From positions 930,001 through 994,000 of the forward strand of contig NC_006177.1 of the NCBI RefSeq assembly GCF_000009905.1: a stretch of DNA of 64,000 bases, in the 5' to 3' direction. Position numbers and translations under genes: made by a program. The notes below the pieces were generated by a model that worked only from the letters and a program-made list of their open reading frames with translations, ran no database searches and was not told where the DNA came from. Of the stretch, positions 55,692-64,000 are shown in pieces. How positions within the stretch are numbered: position 1 is the stretch's first letter; each line of letters starts with the position of its first letter. The stretch is from Symbiobacterium thermophilum IAM 14863 (lineage in GTDB: Bacteria > Bacillota > Sulfobacillia > Symbiobacteriales > Symbiobacteriaceae).

Positions 55692-56497
55692 GACAGCCGG
55701 CAGTCCAGCCGGCACCGCCTGAGCTGGTCCTGCGCTCGGTGACCAAGCACTTCCCGACCCGACGCGGGCGGATCAAGGTCCTGGACCGGGTGAGCCTGAG
55801 CGTCCGGAAAGGCGAGTTTCTCTGCCTGCTCGGACCCTCGGGGTGCGGGAAGTCGACCCTGTTCAACATCATCGCGGGGCTGGAGGAGCCGGATTCGGGC
55901 GAGGTGCTGGTGGAAGGCGAGCCCGTCGCCGGACCGGGGCCCGACCGGGTGCTGGTCTTCCAAGACGGCGCCCTGTTCCCCTGGCTGACGGCCCTGGGCA
56001 ACGTCGAGTTCGGCCTGAGCCTGCAGAACATACCCAGGGCCGAGCGGCACGAGCGGGCAATGGCGGCGCTGGAGATGGTGCGACTTGCCCGCTTCCGAGA
56101 CGCGTACATCCACGAGCTTTCCGGCGGCATGCGCCAGCGTGTGGCCATCGCCCGCGCTCTGGCCCTGGAACCGAAGGTCCTGCTGATGGATGAGCCCTTC
56201 GCCGCACTGGACGCCCAGACCCGCAACCTCATGCACGAGGAGCTGCAGCGCATCTGGGCGCGGACGGGGCAGACCATCATCTTTGTGACGCACAATGTTT
56301 CCGAGGCGATCCGTCTGGGCGACCGCATTGCCGTGCTTTCCTTCCGGCCAGGCCGCGTCCGGCGCGAGGTGACGATCCAGCACCCGCGCCCCCGCAAAGC
56401 CGACGACCCGCACCTCCTGGAGATCCGCACCTTCCTCGTGCGCGACCTGCGCAGCGACGTGGAGGCGGCGCTGGAGGAGGAGCTGCGGGATGGCTAG
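55688..56497 (+). CDS. NitT/TauT-type ABC transporter ATP-binding protein
   Basis: This 269-residue ATPase has Walker A LGPSGCGKSTLFNIIAG, Q-loop VLVFQDGALFPWLTALGNV, signature LSGGMRQRVAIARAL, Walker B VLLMDEPFAALD and H-loop FVTHNVSEA. The layout matches SsuB/TauB. ATG at 55688 overlaps the binding-protein stop (ATGA), and its end overlaps the permease by eight bases, so the three genes are tightly coupled. Confidence 0.93.
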   Translation: MRQPAVQPAPPELVLRSVTKHFPTRRGRIKVLDRVSLSVRKGEFLCLLGPSGCGKSTLFNIIAGLEEPDSGEVLVEGEPVAGPGPDRVLVFQDGALFPWLTALGNVEFGLSLQNIPRAERHERAMAALEMVRLARFRDAYIHELSGGMRQRVAIARALALEPKVLLMDEPFAALDAQTRNLMHEELQRIWARTGQTIIFVTHNVSEAIRLGDRIAVLSFRPGRVRREVTIQHPRPRKADDPHLLEIRTFLVRDLRSDVEAALEEELRDG

Positions 56498-57251
56498 GTG
56501 GAAGGCCGGTCTGATCTCCGCCGGGCTGCTGCTCGTCGCATGGCAGGCCCTGTGCTGGACCGGCCTCTGGCCCCGGTACGTGTTCCCCTGGCCCGAAGAC
56601 GTCGCCCTGACCCTGTGGCGGCTGCTCACCAGCCTGGAGCTGGCGGTGGCCCTCACACACACGCTGAAGCGCATCGGGCTCGGCTTCGCCCTGTCCGCCG
56701 TCGGTGGCCTGCTGCTCGGCCTCGCCATGGCCCGTTCCCGGACGCTCAGCGACCTGCTGGGGCCCGTGGTGCAGGGGCTGCAGTCGATGCCCTCGATCTG
56801 CTGGTACCCGCTGGCCGTGCTCTGGTTCGGTTGGAACGAGGGCGCCCTGCTCTTCGTCACCACCGCGGGCGCCTTGTTCGCCGTCGCCGCCGCGACCGAG
56901 TCGGGTGTGCGCAACATCCCGCCGTCCTACGTGCGGGCCGCGACGACCATGGGGGCGCGGGGCTGGCGGCTGTACACGCGGGTGGTCCTGCCTGCCGCCC
57001 TGCCCTCGCTGCTCACGGGGCTCAGGCTGGGCTGGTCCTTTGCCTGGCGATCGCTCATGGCGGGTGAGCTGCTCTTCCTCAACCTGGGGTTTGGCCACCT
57101 GCTGGCGATGGGGCGCGACCTGGGCGACGCGAGCCAGGTGATGGCGGTGATCGTGGTGATCCTGGCGGTGGGCATGGTGGTGGACCGAGCCTGCTTCAGC
57201 CGGGCCGAGGCCGCGGTGCGGGTGCGCTTCGGCTACGACAAGGCGGCGTGA
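56490..57251 (+). CDS. NitT/TauT-type ABC transporter permease
   Basis: This 253-residue inner-membrane permease has six hydrophobic segments and the EAA-type loop (AATTMGARGWRLYTRVVLPAALPSLL) that docks with the ATPase. It matches SsuC/TauC length and order. It completes the importer operon and is followed by a 14-bp terminator. Confidence 0.92.
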   Translation: MARWKAGLISAGLLLVAWQALCWTGLWPRYVFPWPEDVALTLWRLLTSLELAVALTHTLKRIGLGFALSAVGGLLLGLAMARSRTLSDLLGPVVQGLQSMPSICWYPLAVLWFGWNEGALLFVTTAGALFAVAAATESGVRNIPPSYVRAATTMGARGWRLYTRVVLPAALPSLLTGLRLGWSFAWRSLMAGELLFLNLGFGHLLAMGRDLGDASQVMAVIVVILAVGMVVDRACFSRAEAAVRVRFGYDKAA

Positions 57252-57297
57252 GCATGTGTCGCCGCTGTGGCTCGAAGGCCAAGGCGTGCGGCAAAGG

Positions 57298-57332
57298 CCG
57301 GCTGCCGCCCGGTTCTTGGGCGGCAGCCGGCT
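57298..57332. terminator. Bidirectional terminator after the importer operon
   Basis: A perfect 14-bp stem (GCCGGCTGCCGCCC with GGGCGGCAGCCGGC) is followed by TCTTCAGCTCTT. The convergent doc gene ends three bases later. Confidence 0.85.
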
Positions 57333-57334
57333 CT

Positions 57335-57724
57335 TCAGCTCTTCTCCCGGCTGTGCTGCCGGAACCAGTCTGCCAGTTGCTGCAGGTCGATCTCCCGCAC
57401 GGCCAGCGCCCAGGCCGTCCGCTCCATCTCCTGCTCCGATGCGGTGATCTCCCGGCCGTTGAGCATCAGGAAGAGGCATCCGGCCGCGATGGCCACGCGC
57501 TTGTTGCCGTCCACGAAGGGATGGTTCCGGGAGATGCCCTCCGCCAAGGCGGCGGCCTTCTCCTCGAGGGTCGGGTAGAGCGCCTGGCCGTCGTAGGTCC
57601 GGAACGGGCGGGCGGCGGCCGATTGCACGCCGCCCAGGTCGCGCACCCCGTGAGGTCCCCCGGTTTCGGCGATGATCCGGCGGTGCAGGCCGACCAGGTG
57701 ATCGGCCGTCAGGCAGATCAGCAT
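57335..57724 (-). CDS. doc: Doc/Fic-family toxin of a toxin-antitoxin pair
   Basis: This 129-residue Fic-fold protein has the core motif HPFVDGNKRVA near residue 68. Doc toxins of this group phosphorylate elongation factor Tu and stop translation. Residues around it (AAALAEGISRNHPF) and a late helical end match Doc length. ATG at 57724 overlaps the upstream antitoxin gene by seven bases, the usual order antitoxin-toxin. The Fic motif looks intact, so the toxin should be active if not neutralised. Confidence 0.88.
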   Translation of the reverse strand: MLICLTADHLVGLHRRIIAETGGPHGVRDLGGVQSAAARPFRTYDGQALYPTLEEKAAALAEGISRNHPFVDGNKRVAIAAGCLFLMLNGREITASEQEMERTAWALAVREIDLQQLADWFRQHSREKS

Positions 57725-57873
57725 GTAGCCAGCCGCTCCAGCACCCGCCGGTAGCGCTCGAAGAACGCGTCCATAGCGGCTTCCACCTCCTTGTCCGTGG
57801 CCGGCCGCGCCTCGCGCTCCTCCGGTCCCTCAACCGGGGCCGGCTCGGCGCGCGGTTCCGTTCCCCGTCCCAC
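57718..57873 (-). CDS. Small antitoxin paired with Doc
   Basis: This 51-residue protein is rich in Glu, Ala and Pro at the start and has an amphipathic C-terminal helix (EVEAAMDAFFERYRRVLERL) suited to wrap the toxin. No DNA-binding (AbrB/Phd) domain is visible, so it may neutralise without the usual autorepression. GTG at 57873 has AAGGGGGG six bases upstream. Overlap with the toxin gene couples their translation. Assigned by position and shape, not by family match. Confidence 0.68.
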   Translation of the reverse strand: MGRGTEPRAEPAPVEGPEEREARPATDKEVEAAMDAFFERYRRVLERLATC

Positions 57874-57947
57874 GGCGATCCCCCCTTCGCCTATGCAGCG
57901 CTGTCTCAATGCTATCACCGGCGCATCCCGCCCTTCAAGCGGGCGGG

Positions 57948-58889
57948 TCAGTCCCGTCCCCCGGCGAACAGGTCGGCGACGCTGCCCTGTGTGAGCGGCC
58001 ACGGGTCCACCGGCGTGTTGCCCACGGTGGCTGTCCAGTGCAGATGGGGGCCGGTGGAGAAGCCGGTGGAGCCCACGGTGCCGATGGGGTCTCCGGGCTC
58101 CACCCAGTCGCCCGGCTGCACCAGCAGCTCCTCGCAGTGGTAGTACGCCGTGAAGAGGTTGAGTCCGTGGTCGATGACGATGGTCCGGCCCGACACGATG
58201 AACTCTTCGGCCAGGATCACCCTTCCCCGGGCCGGCGCGTAGATGGGGGTGCCCAGGGGCGCGCCGAAGTCCATCCCGCTGTGCCGGCCCGTCTCGACCC
58301 CGTTGACGATGCGGATCTCGCCGAAGTAGGTGGTCACCCACAGCTCGCCGTCCAGCGGCGGCCGGAACGCGCCCTGCCAGAGCGGTTCCGGGAAGCTGGT
58401 GGAGCGCAGCCGATACAGCTTCTCCCACTGCTCGGCCTGGCGGGGATCGTAGTAGATCTGCTCCTGCTCCGCGGTCACTTCCAGCCGGTCGACGGTGAAG
58501 TCCTTCCTCACCACCTCCAGGGTGCCTTCCCACTCGCCGCCTTCCCAGGTGAGGCGAACGGGGTAGGTGCCCACCGGCGCCGCGGCCGGGATGCCGATGA
58601 AGGCGGTGGGATGCCGGTCGAGCAGGAACAGCTTCGGCTGCTCGGAGAGCCCCTCCACGTGCAGCGCCGGCTCGCCGGGCAGCGGCTGGTCGACCTTCAG
58701 GACCGCGAAGTCCCCTTGCAGCACCTGCGCGGGCCGAAGCGTGATGACCGGGGCAGAAGCTGGGAGTTGCACCATCTCCGCAGGGACGGGGCGGGGCTCC
58801 GTCGAAATCTCCCCCCTGTCCGGGGCGGCGCAGCCCGCCACGACAAGCGCGGCCAGGGCGAGCAGCGCGGCGCGACGGTTCCCGATCAT
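57948..58889 (-). CDS. M23-family peptidase lipoprotein
   Basis: This 313-residue protein has a lipoprotein signal peptide (LVVAGCAAP, Cys at residue 20), an N-terminal region of beta strands and a C-terminal M23 domain. The zinc ligands lie in GRHSGMDFGAPLGTPIYA (His and Asp) and in GPHLHW. M23 enzymes cut peptide cross-links in peptidoglycan outside the membrane. The beta region resembles the Ig-like part of some spore or cell-wall endopeptidases. It overlaps the thioesterase by four bases, so they form an operon. Confidence 0.88.
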   Translation of the reverse strand: MIGNRRAALLALAALVVAGCAAPDRGEISTEPRPVPAEMVQLPASAPVITLRPAQVLQGDFAVLKVDQPLPGEPALHVEGLSEQPKLFLLDRHPTAFIGIPAAAPVGTYPVRLTWEGGEWEGTLEVVRKDFTVDRLEVTAEQEQIYYDPRQAEQWEKLYRLRSTSFPEPLWQGAFRPPLDGELWVTTYFGEIRIVNGVETGRHSGMDFGAPLGTPIYAPARGRVILAEEFIVSGRTIVIDHGLNLFTAYYHCEELLVQPGDWVEPGDPIGTVGSTGFSTGPHLHWTATVGNTPVDPWPLTQGSVADLFAGGRD

Positions 58890-59299
58890 AAGGCCCTCCC
58901 TTCGAAGCGGGCGATCAGGTCTCGCAGTTCCGGGGGAATGGGGACCGGGCGCTGCTCCTTGTAGTCGTAGTGCACGCCGACTACCCGGCTGGTGGCCACC
59001 AGACGGCCGGTGGTCTTCTCCACGATCTGCCCGTCGATGACCATGCTGGAGTTGCGGATCTCGCTGACCCGCTGGCCGATGAGCAGCCGCTCCCGGAGGT
59101 AGGCGGGCGACTTGTACGTGATGGTCAACTCGGCGACGATGAAGGGGAACCGGTCAGTCTTCCCGTCCAGGAGCTGATAGAAATACTCCACGCGCGCGGC
59201 CTCGAAATAGGACGCGTAGACGGCGTTGTTGACGTGGCCCATCATGTCGATGTCCCGGAAGATCACCACTTGCTCCATGACGAAAGGGAAACCCTCCAA
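58886..59299 (-). CDS. 4HBT-type acyl-CoA thioesterase
   Basis: This 137-residue hot-dog-fold protein has IFRDIDMMGHVNNAVYASYFE, the family motif with catalytic Asp and HVNN. It likely hydrolyses acyl-CoA in the cytosol. TTG at 59299 has GGGGAGGG seven bases upstream and keeps the N-terminal FPFV strand seen in homologues; ATG at 59278 is an alternative without ribosome site. It starts an operon with the M23 lipoprotein. Confidence 0.84.
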   Translation of the reverse strand: MEGFPFVMEQVVIFRDIDMMGHVNNAVYASYFEAARVEYFYQLLDGKTDRFPFIVAELTITYKSPAYLRERLLIGQRVSEIRNSSMVIDGQIVEKTTGRLVATSRVVGVHYDYKEQRPVPIPPELRDLIARFEGRAL

Positions 59300-59415
59300 C
59301 GGTTGACCCTCCCCACAGCATTCTGTCCTGTCAGTTCCATCCGCCCGTTGACAGATCCTGCTCAGAACCAGTACAACGAAAAGGTCAAGGACCGACGCGA
59401 CAGGGGGGCGTTCCC

Positions 59416-60105
59416 GTGACCTGGATCCTGTTGGCTGCAGGCTTGCTGCTCGTCGTCCTCGGCGTCTGGGGCGGTCCGGCCACGCGCCGGCGCCCGGAGA
59501 AGGCCGAACGCATTCCCCGGGAGGCCACCGTGCAGGAGGCATGGGATATTTTGACCAGCCCGGTGGAGTACGATGAAGAACTGATCAAGATCCCCGATCA
59601 CCAGCCCTGGTTCCTGCCGGGGGGCGACAGGCGGTTCCAGCGGGGCCTGGCGGTGGGCCTCGGCGCCGGCCTGATGCTCGCCGTGCTGCTCGCGCCCCTC
59701 ATCGCCCGCCCGAAGGCGCCGGCGTCCCCGGAACCCGGAGACAACACCGGGGTGGTGCAGGGACCGGGCCAGCAGGACCCCGGCGGGTGGGCGCCGGATC
59801 CGTCGTTCCCGCCCAACCCGCCGCCGGCCGCCGATCCCGAACCCGATCCCGAGCCCGAACCCGATCCCGGGAACGCCGGGGAGCCTGAGCCTGCCCCGTC
59901 GCAGACCGTGACCGTTACGGTGGCGATGGGCTCCAGCTCGCAGGACATCGCCGCGCTGCTGAAGGAGGCCGGGCTGGTCAAGTCGGAGGAGGACTTCCTG
60001 TCCGTCGTCGCCGAGCTGGGCGTGGAGACCCGGCTGAAGGCCGGCACCTTCGATATCCCGACGGACGCATCGCCCATCGAGATCGTCAACCTGCTGACGC
60101 AGTGA
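59416..60105 (+). CDS. Membrane protein with C-terminal MltG/YceG-like LysM-type segment
   Basis: This 229-residue protein has a first hydrophobic segment (residues 3-20), a cytoplasmic-looking stretch and a second helix (about 75-95). A Pro/Glu/Asp-rich linker (100-165) leads to a domain of about 60 residues (SSSQDIAALLKEAGLVKSEE, LKAGTFDIP, SPIEIVNLLTQ). The last domain matches the N-terminal LysM-like part of endolytic transglycosylase MltG, but the catalytic part is absent. It may be a wall-binding or regulatory protein. The GTG at 59416 has a GGGGGG ribosome site. Its terminator is the target of intron copy 2. Confidence 0.72.
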   Translation: MTWILLAAGLLLVVLGVWGGPATRRRPEKAERIPREATVQEAWDILTSPVEYDEELIKIPDHQPWFLPGGDRRFQRGLAVGLGAGLMLAVLLAPLIARPKAPASPEPGDNTGVVQGPGQQDPGGWAPDPSFPPNPPPAADPEPDPEPEPDPGNAGEPEPAPSQTVTVTVAMGSSSQDIAALLKEAGLVKSEEDFLSVVAELGVETRLKAGTFDIPTDASPIEIVNLLTQ

Positions 60106-60137
60106 TGATCGTGGCGGCCCGCCGCCGTCACGGTGAA

Positions 60138-60172
60138 GAGCCTGCGCTCCCCTGCCGGGGGAGGGCAGGCTC
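60138..60172 (+). terminator. Terminator after the MltG-like gene (intron target)
   Basis: GAGCCTGC and CTCCCC pair with GGGGAG and GCAGGCTC, forming a long stem with one bulge. The original T run (TTTTCC) now lies behind the intron at 62057. Confidence 0.75.
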
Positions 60173-60175
60173 TCG

Positions 60176-62055
60176 GTGTGCCCGGCATGGGCGCTGACTT
60201 GGCGGTGAAAGTCCGCTACGGGCGAGGCAGCACCAGCCCGTTAGCCAAAGGCAAGGGTGTCCGTCGTGAGGCGGAATCTGAAGGAAGCCCGAGGCAAAGC
60301 CACGACCCGAGGAACACGAACCCCATAGGAGGCTGTGCCGCTCGGGTGAGCTGGCCGAACACAGCAAAACCCGAAGCTGCCAAAGGGCGGTGCGGTAGAT
60401 GGGGCGGGTGCGGGGTGAAGGTCAGCGTTCTTACCCGGGGAGATCTGCCGGGAACGCCAGCAACGCTGGTAACCTGCGTCGGGAGACGCAGCTGAACCGG
60501 CAGAAGTCAGCAAAGGCCATAGTACCGGCAGGGGGACGCCCCAACCGGGAAGGGCCGAACGTCAGGAAAGGGGTGAACCCGTTGCGTTCGAGCAGCCCGC
60601 GACAAACGCAGAAGACCCCGAACGGGACCTGCTCGCCGGAGGTAGCGGTGAAGCCGCAAGGGACGGCGAGAGGGCGGAGTGGGCAGCCGGCACAAGACGG
60701 AACGTCACCCCGCGGGGAGCACAGCAACCTGATGGAGCAGGTGGTGGCCAGGGAGAACATGCTGGCCGCCCTGAAACGGGTGGAGCGGAACGGAGGCGCT
60801 CCCGGCGTGGACGGTGTCCCCACCGAACGGCTGCGGGACCAGATTCGCGTGGAGTGGAGCCGCATCCGTGAGGAACTGCTCCAGGGGACCTACAGACCGC
60901 AGCCAGTCCGCCGGGTCGAAATCCCGAAACCGGGCGGCGGCAAGCGGATGCTGGGGATTCCCACCGTGATGGACCGCCTGATCCAACAGGCACTCCTGCA
61001 AGTACTGACGCCGATCTTTGACCCGACATTCTCCGAATCCAGCTACGGCTTTCGGCCGGGGCGGCGGGGTCATGATGCGGTCAGGAAGGCACGTCAGTAC
61101 GTGGAGGAAGGGTACGACTGGGTCGTGGACATGGACCTGGAGAAGTTCTTCGACCGGGTCAACCACGATGTGCTGATGGCCCGCGTGGCGCGGCGGGTAA
61201 CGGATAAGCGTGTGCTGCGGTTGATCCGGCGGTACTTACAGGCCGGGGTCATGCTGAACGGGGTAGTCGTGGCGACGGAGGAAGGGACGCCGCAGGGCGG
61301 CCCGCTGAGTCCGCTGCTGGCGAACATCCTGCTGGATGACCTCGACAAGGAGCTGGAGCGCCGTGGCCACCACTTTGTCCGGTACGCCGATGACTGCAAC
61401 ATCTACGTCCGCAGCAAGCGGGCGGGAGAACGGGTCTACAGGAGCGTGCGCCACTTCCTGCAGGAGCGGTTACGGCTGAAGGTCAACGAGGAGAAGAGCG
61501 CAGTGGACCGGCCGTGGAAGCGGCAGTTCCTCGGGTTTAGCTTCTACAAGCACCGGGGAGTGCGCATCCGGCTGGCCCCGAAGAGCCTGAAACGCGTGAA
61601 GGACAAGCTCCGCACGCTGACGGACCGCAACCGCAGCCAGAGCATGGAGGACCGAATCCGGTGCCTGAATGCCTACTTGCGGGGCTGGGTTGGGTACTAT
61701 GCGCTCTCCGATGCCAGGTCAGCCTTTGAAAGACTCGAAGGATGGCTGAAGCGTCGGCTGCGAGCATGCGTATGGAGGCAGTGGAAGCGTGTACGCACGC
61801 GCTTTCGGGAGTTACGCGCCCTCGGTTTGCCCGAATGGGTAGTCTACCAACTCGCCAACAGCCGCAAAGGCCCGTGGCGGATGGCAGGTGGCCCACTAAA
61901 CAGCGCCCTGGGCGACGCCTACTGGCGTGCCCAGGGGCTGATAAGCCTGACCGAATGCTATGAAGCGAATCGTCAATCCTGGCGAACCGCCGGATGCGGA
62001 CCCGCATGTCCGGTGGTGTGAGAGGACGGGGGCTAGCCGCCCCCTCCTACTCGAT
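60176..62055 (+). mobile_element. Class C group II intron, copy 2
   Basis: The 1880-base element has the same ends as copy 1 (28238-30117) and the same orientation, and differs by scattered substitutions only. It lies three bases behind the MltG-like gene's terminator stem, separating stem from T run. The gap 62056-62237 that follows holds a TATACT box at 62195-62200, probably part of the acs promoter. Confidence 0.9.
60582..62021 (+). CDS. ltrA: Group II intron-encoded reverse transcriptase/maturase, copy 2
   Basis: This 479-residue protein is nearly identical to the copy at 28644-30083, with the catalytic YADD, the maturase domain X and no endonuclease. Amino-acid changes include Gly to Glu in the REGL/REEL segment, Arg to Cys in RIRRLN/RIRCLN, Lys to Arg, His to Tyr and Thr to Asn near the C-terminus. 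None touches the RT core, so both copies may be active. The start is set at TTG by the same reasoning as copy 1. Confidence 0.9.
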   Translation: MRSSSPRQTQKTPNGTCSPEVAVKPQGTARGRSGQPAQDGTSPRGEHSNLMEQVVARENMLAALKRVERNGGAPGVDGVPTERLRDQIRVEWSRIREELLQGTYRPQPVRRVEIPKPGGGKRMLGIPTVMDRLIQQALLQVLTPIFDPTFSESSYGFRPGRRGHDAVRKARQYVEEGYDWVVDMDLEKFFDRVNHDVLMARVARRVTDKRVLRLIRRYLQAGVMLNGVVVATEEGTPQGGPLSPLLANILLDDLDKELERRGHHFVRYADDCNIYVRSKRAGERVYRSVRHFLQERLRLKVNEEKSAVDRPWKRQFLGFSFYKHRGVRIRLAPKSLKRVKDKLRTLTDRNRSQSMEDRIRCLNAYLRGWVGYYALSDARSAFERLEGWLKRRLRACVWRQWKRVRTRFRELRALGLPEWVVYQLANSRKGPWRMAGGPLNSALGDAYWRAQGLISLTECYEANRQSWRTAGCGPACPVV

Positions 62056-62237
62056 TGTTTTCCTCCCCTCCGCCCGCCGCACAGCGGCCGCGCCTGTGGT
62101 TCCCGTGGCCCTGCACCCGTGGCCCTGCAGGAGAGGAGCCCGGTCCGCTAGTGATCGCACGAACTTAGAGGAAAGTGAATAAAGTCCGACGAATTATACT
62201 GGAGTTACCGAATCGCGTGGGGGAGGGTTCGGTCAGG

Positions 62238-64000
<1,763 letters not shown>

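Overview
The window is 64 kb of very GC-rich DNA (genes with strongly G/C-biased third positions) that nevertheless looks like a spore-forming Firmicute: strong AGGAGG-type ribosome sites, many GTG/TTG starts, a cwlJ-gerQ spore-germination pair, and a polA-mutM-coaE cluster in Bacillus-like order. Two near-identical class C group II introns sit behind terminator hairpins. This combination fits Symbiobacterium (Symbiobacteriaceae) or a close relative; the name is an inference from memory of that lineage, not a database match.

Layout. 1-4.4 kb: tail of a chemotaxis receptor, a Cof-type HAD phosphatase, an M24 peptidase, a CopZ-like metallochaperone, a YdjM-type membrane protein and an FmdB zinc ribbon. 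4.4-7.7 kb: a giant MalT/SARP chimeric regulator. 7.9-17.1 kb: amino-acid and central metabolism (methionine gamma-lyase-like enzyme, aspartase, rRNA methyltransferase, purine nucleoside phosphorylase, pfkA-pyk, thioesterase). 17.2-22.5 kb: an Mrp ATPase and an AIM24-like protein separated by two non-coding tandem-repeat arrays (107-bp and about 200-bp units). 22.5-28.2 kb: a histidine kinase/response regulator operon, tRNA-Leu(CAA), and an ECF sigma/anti-sigma operon with its own ECF-like promoter. 28.2-30.1 kb: intron copy 1. 30.3-35.6 kb: polA, mutM, a small protein, coaE, a lytic transglycosylase and a small membrane protein. 35.9-39.3 kb: a DUF4418/FtsX-type ABC transporter operon. 39.3-43.7 kb: an accessory island with a lipoprotein, a two-winged-helix PD-(D/E)XK nuclease-like protein, a 204-bp tandem array and about 1 kb of decayed sequence. 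43.7-50.1 kb: a DUF255 protein, cwlJ-gerQ, a Dps-like ferritin, a flavin reductase and an MFS transporter. 50.3-57.3 kb: a 15-bp repeat tract, a divergent polysaccharide deacetylase, a duplicated membrane protein whose second copy is frameshifted, a MATE pump and a NitT/TauT-type ABC importer. 57.3-60.1 kb: a Doc toxin-antitoxin pair, an M23 lipoprotein, a thioesterase and an MltG-like C-terminal protein. 60.2-62.1 kb: intron copy 2. 62.2 kb to the end: acetyl-CoA synthetase (open at the right edge).

Most interesting signals: (i) three separate tandem-repeat arrays of 107, about 200 and 204 bp that do not look protein-coding, one beside an unusual nuclease-like protein; (ii) three genes whose best-supported start codon is CTG or ATC; (iii) a Met-Pro-Gly repeat replacing the usual Gln-rich N-terminus of GerQ; (iv) two CsoR-like operators over sigma-A promoters. 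Nearly all gene boundaries are bounded by long perfect hairpins, which makes operon limits easy to read.
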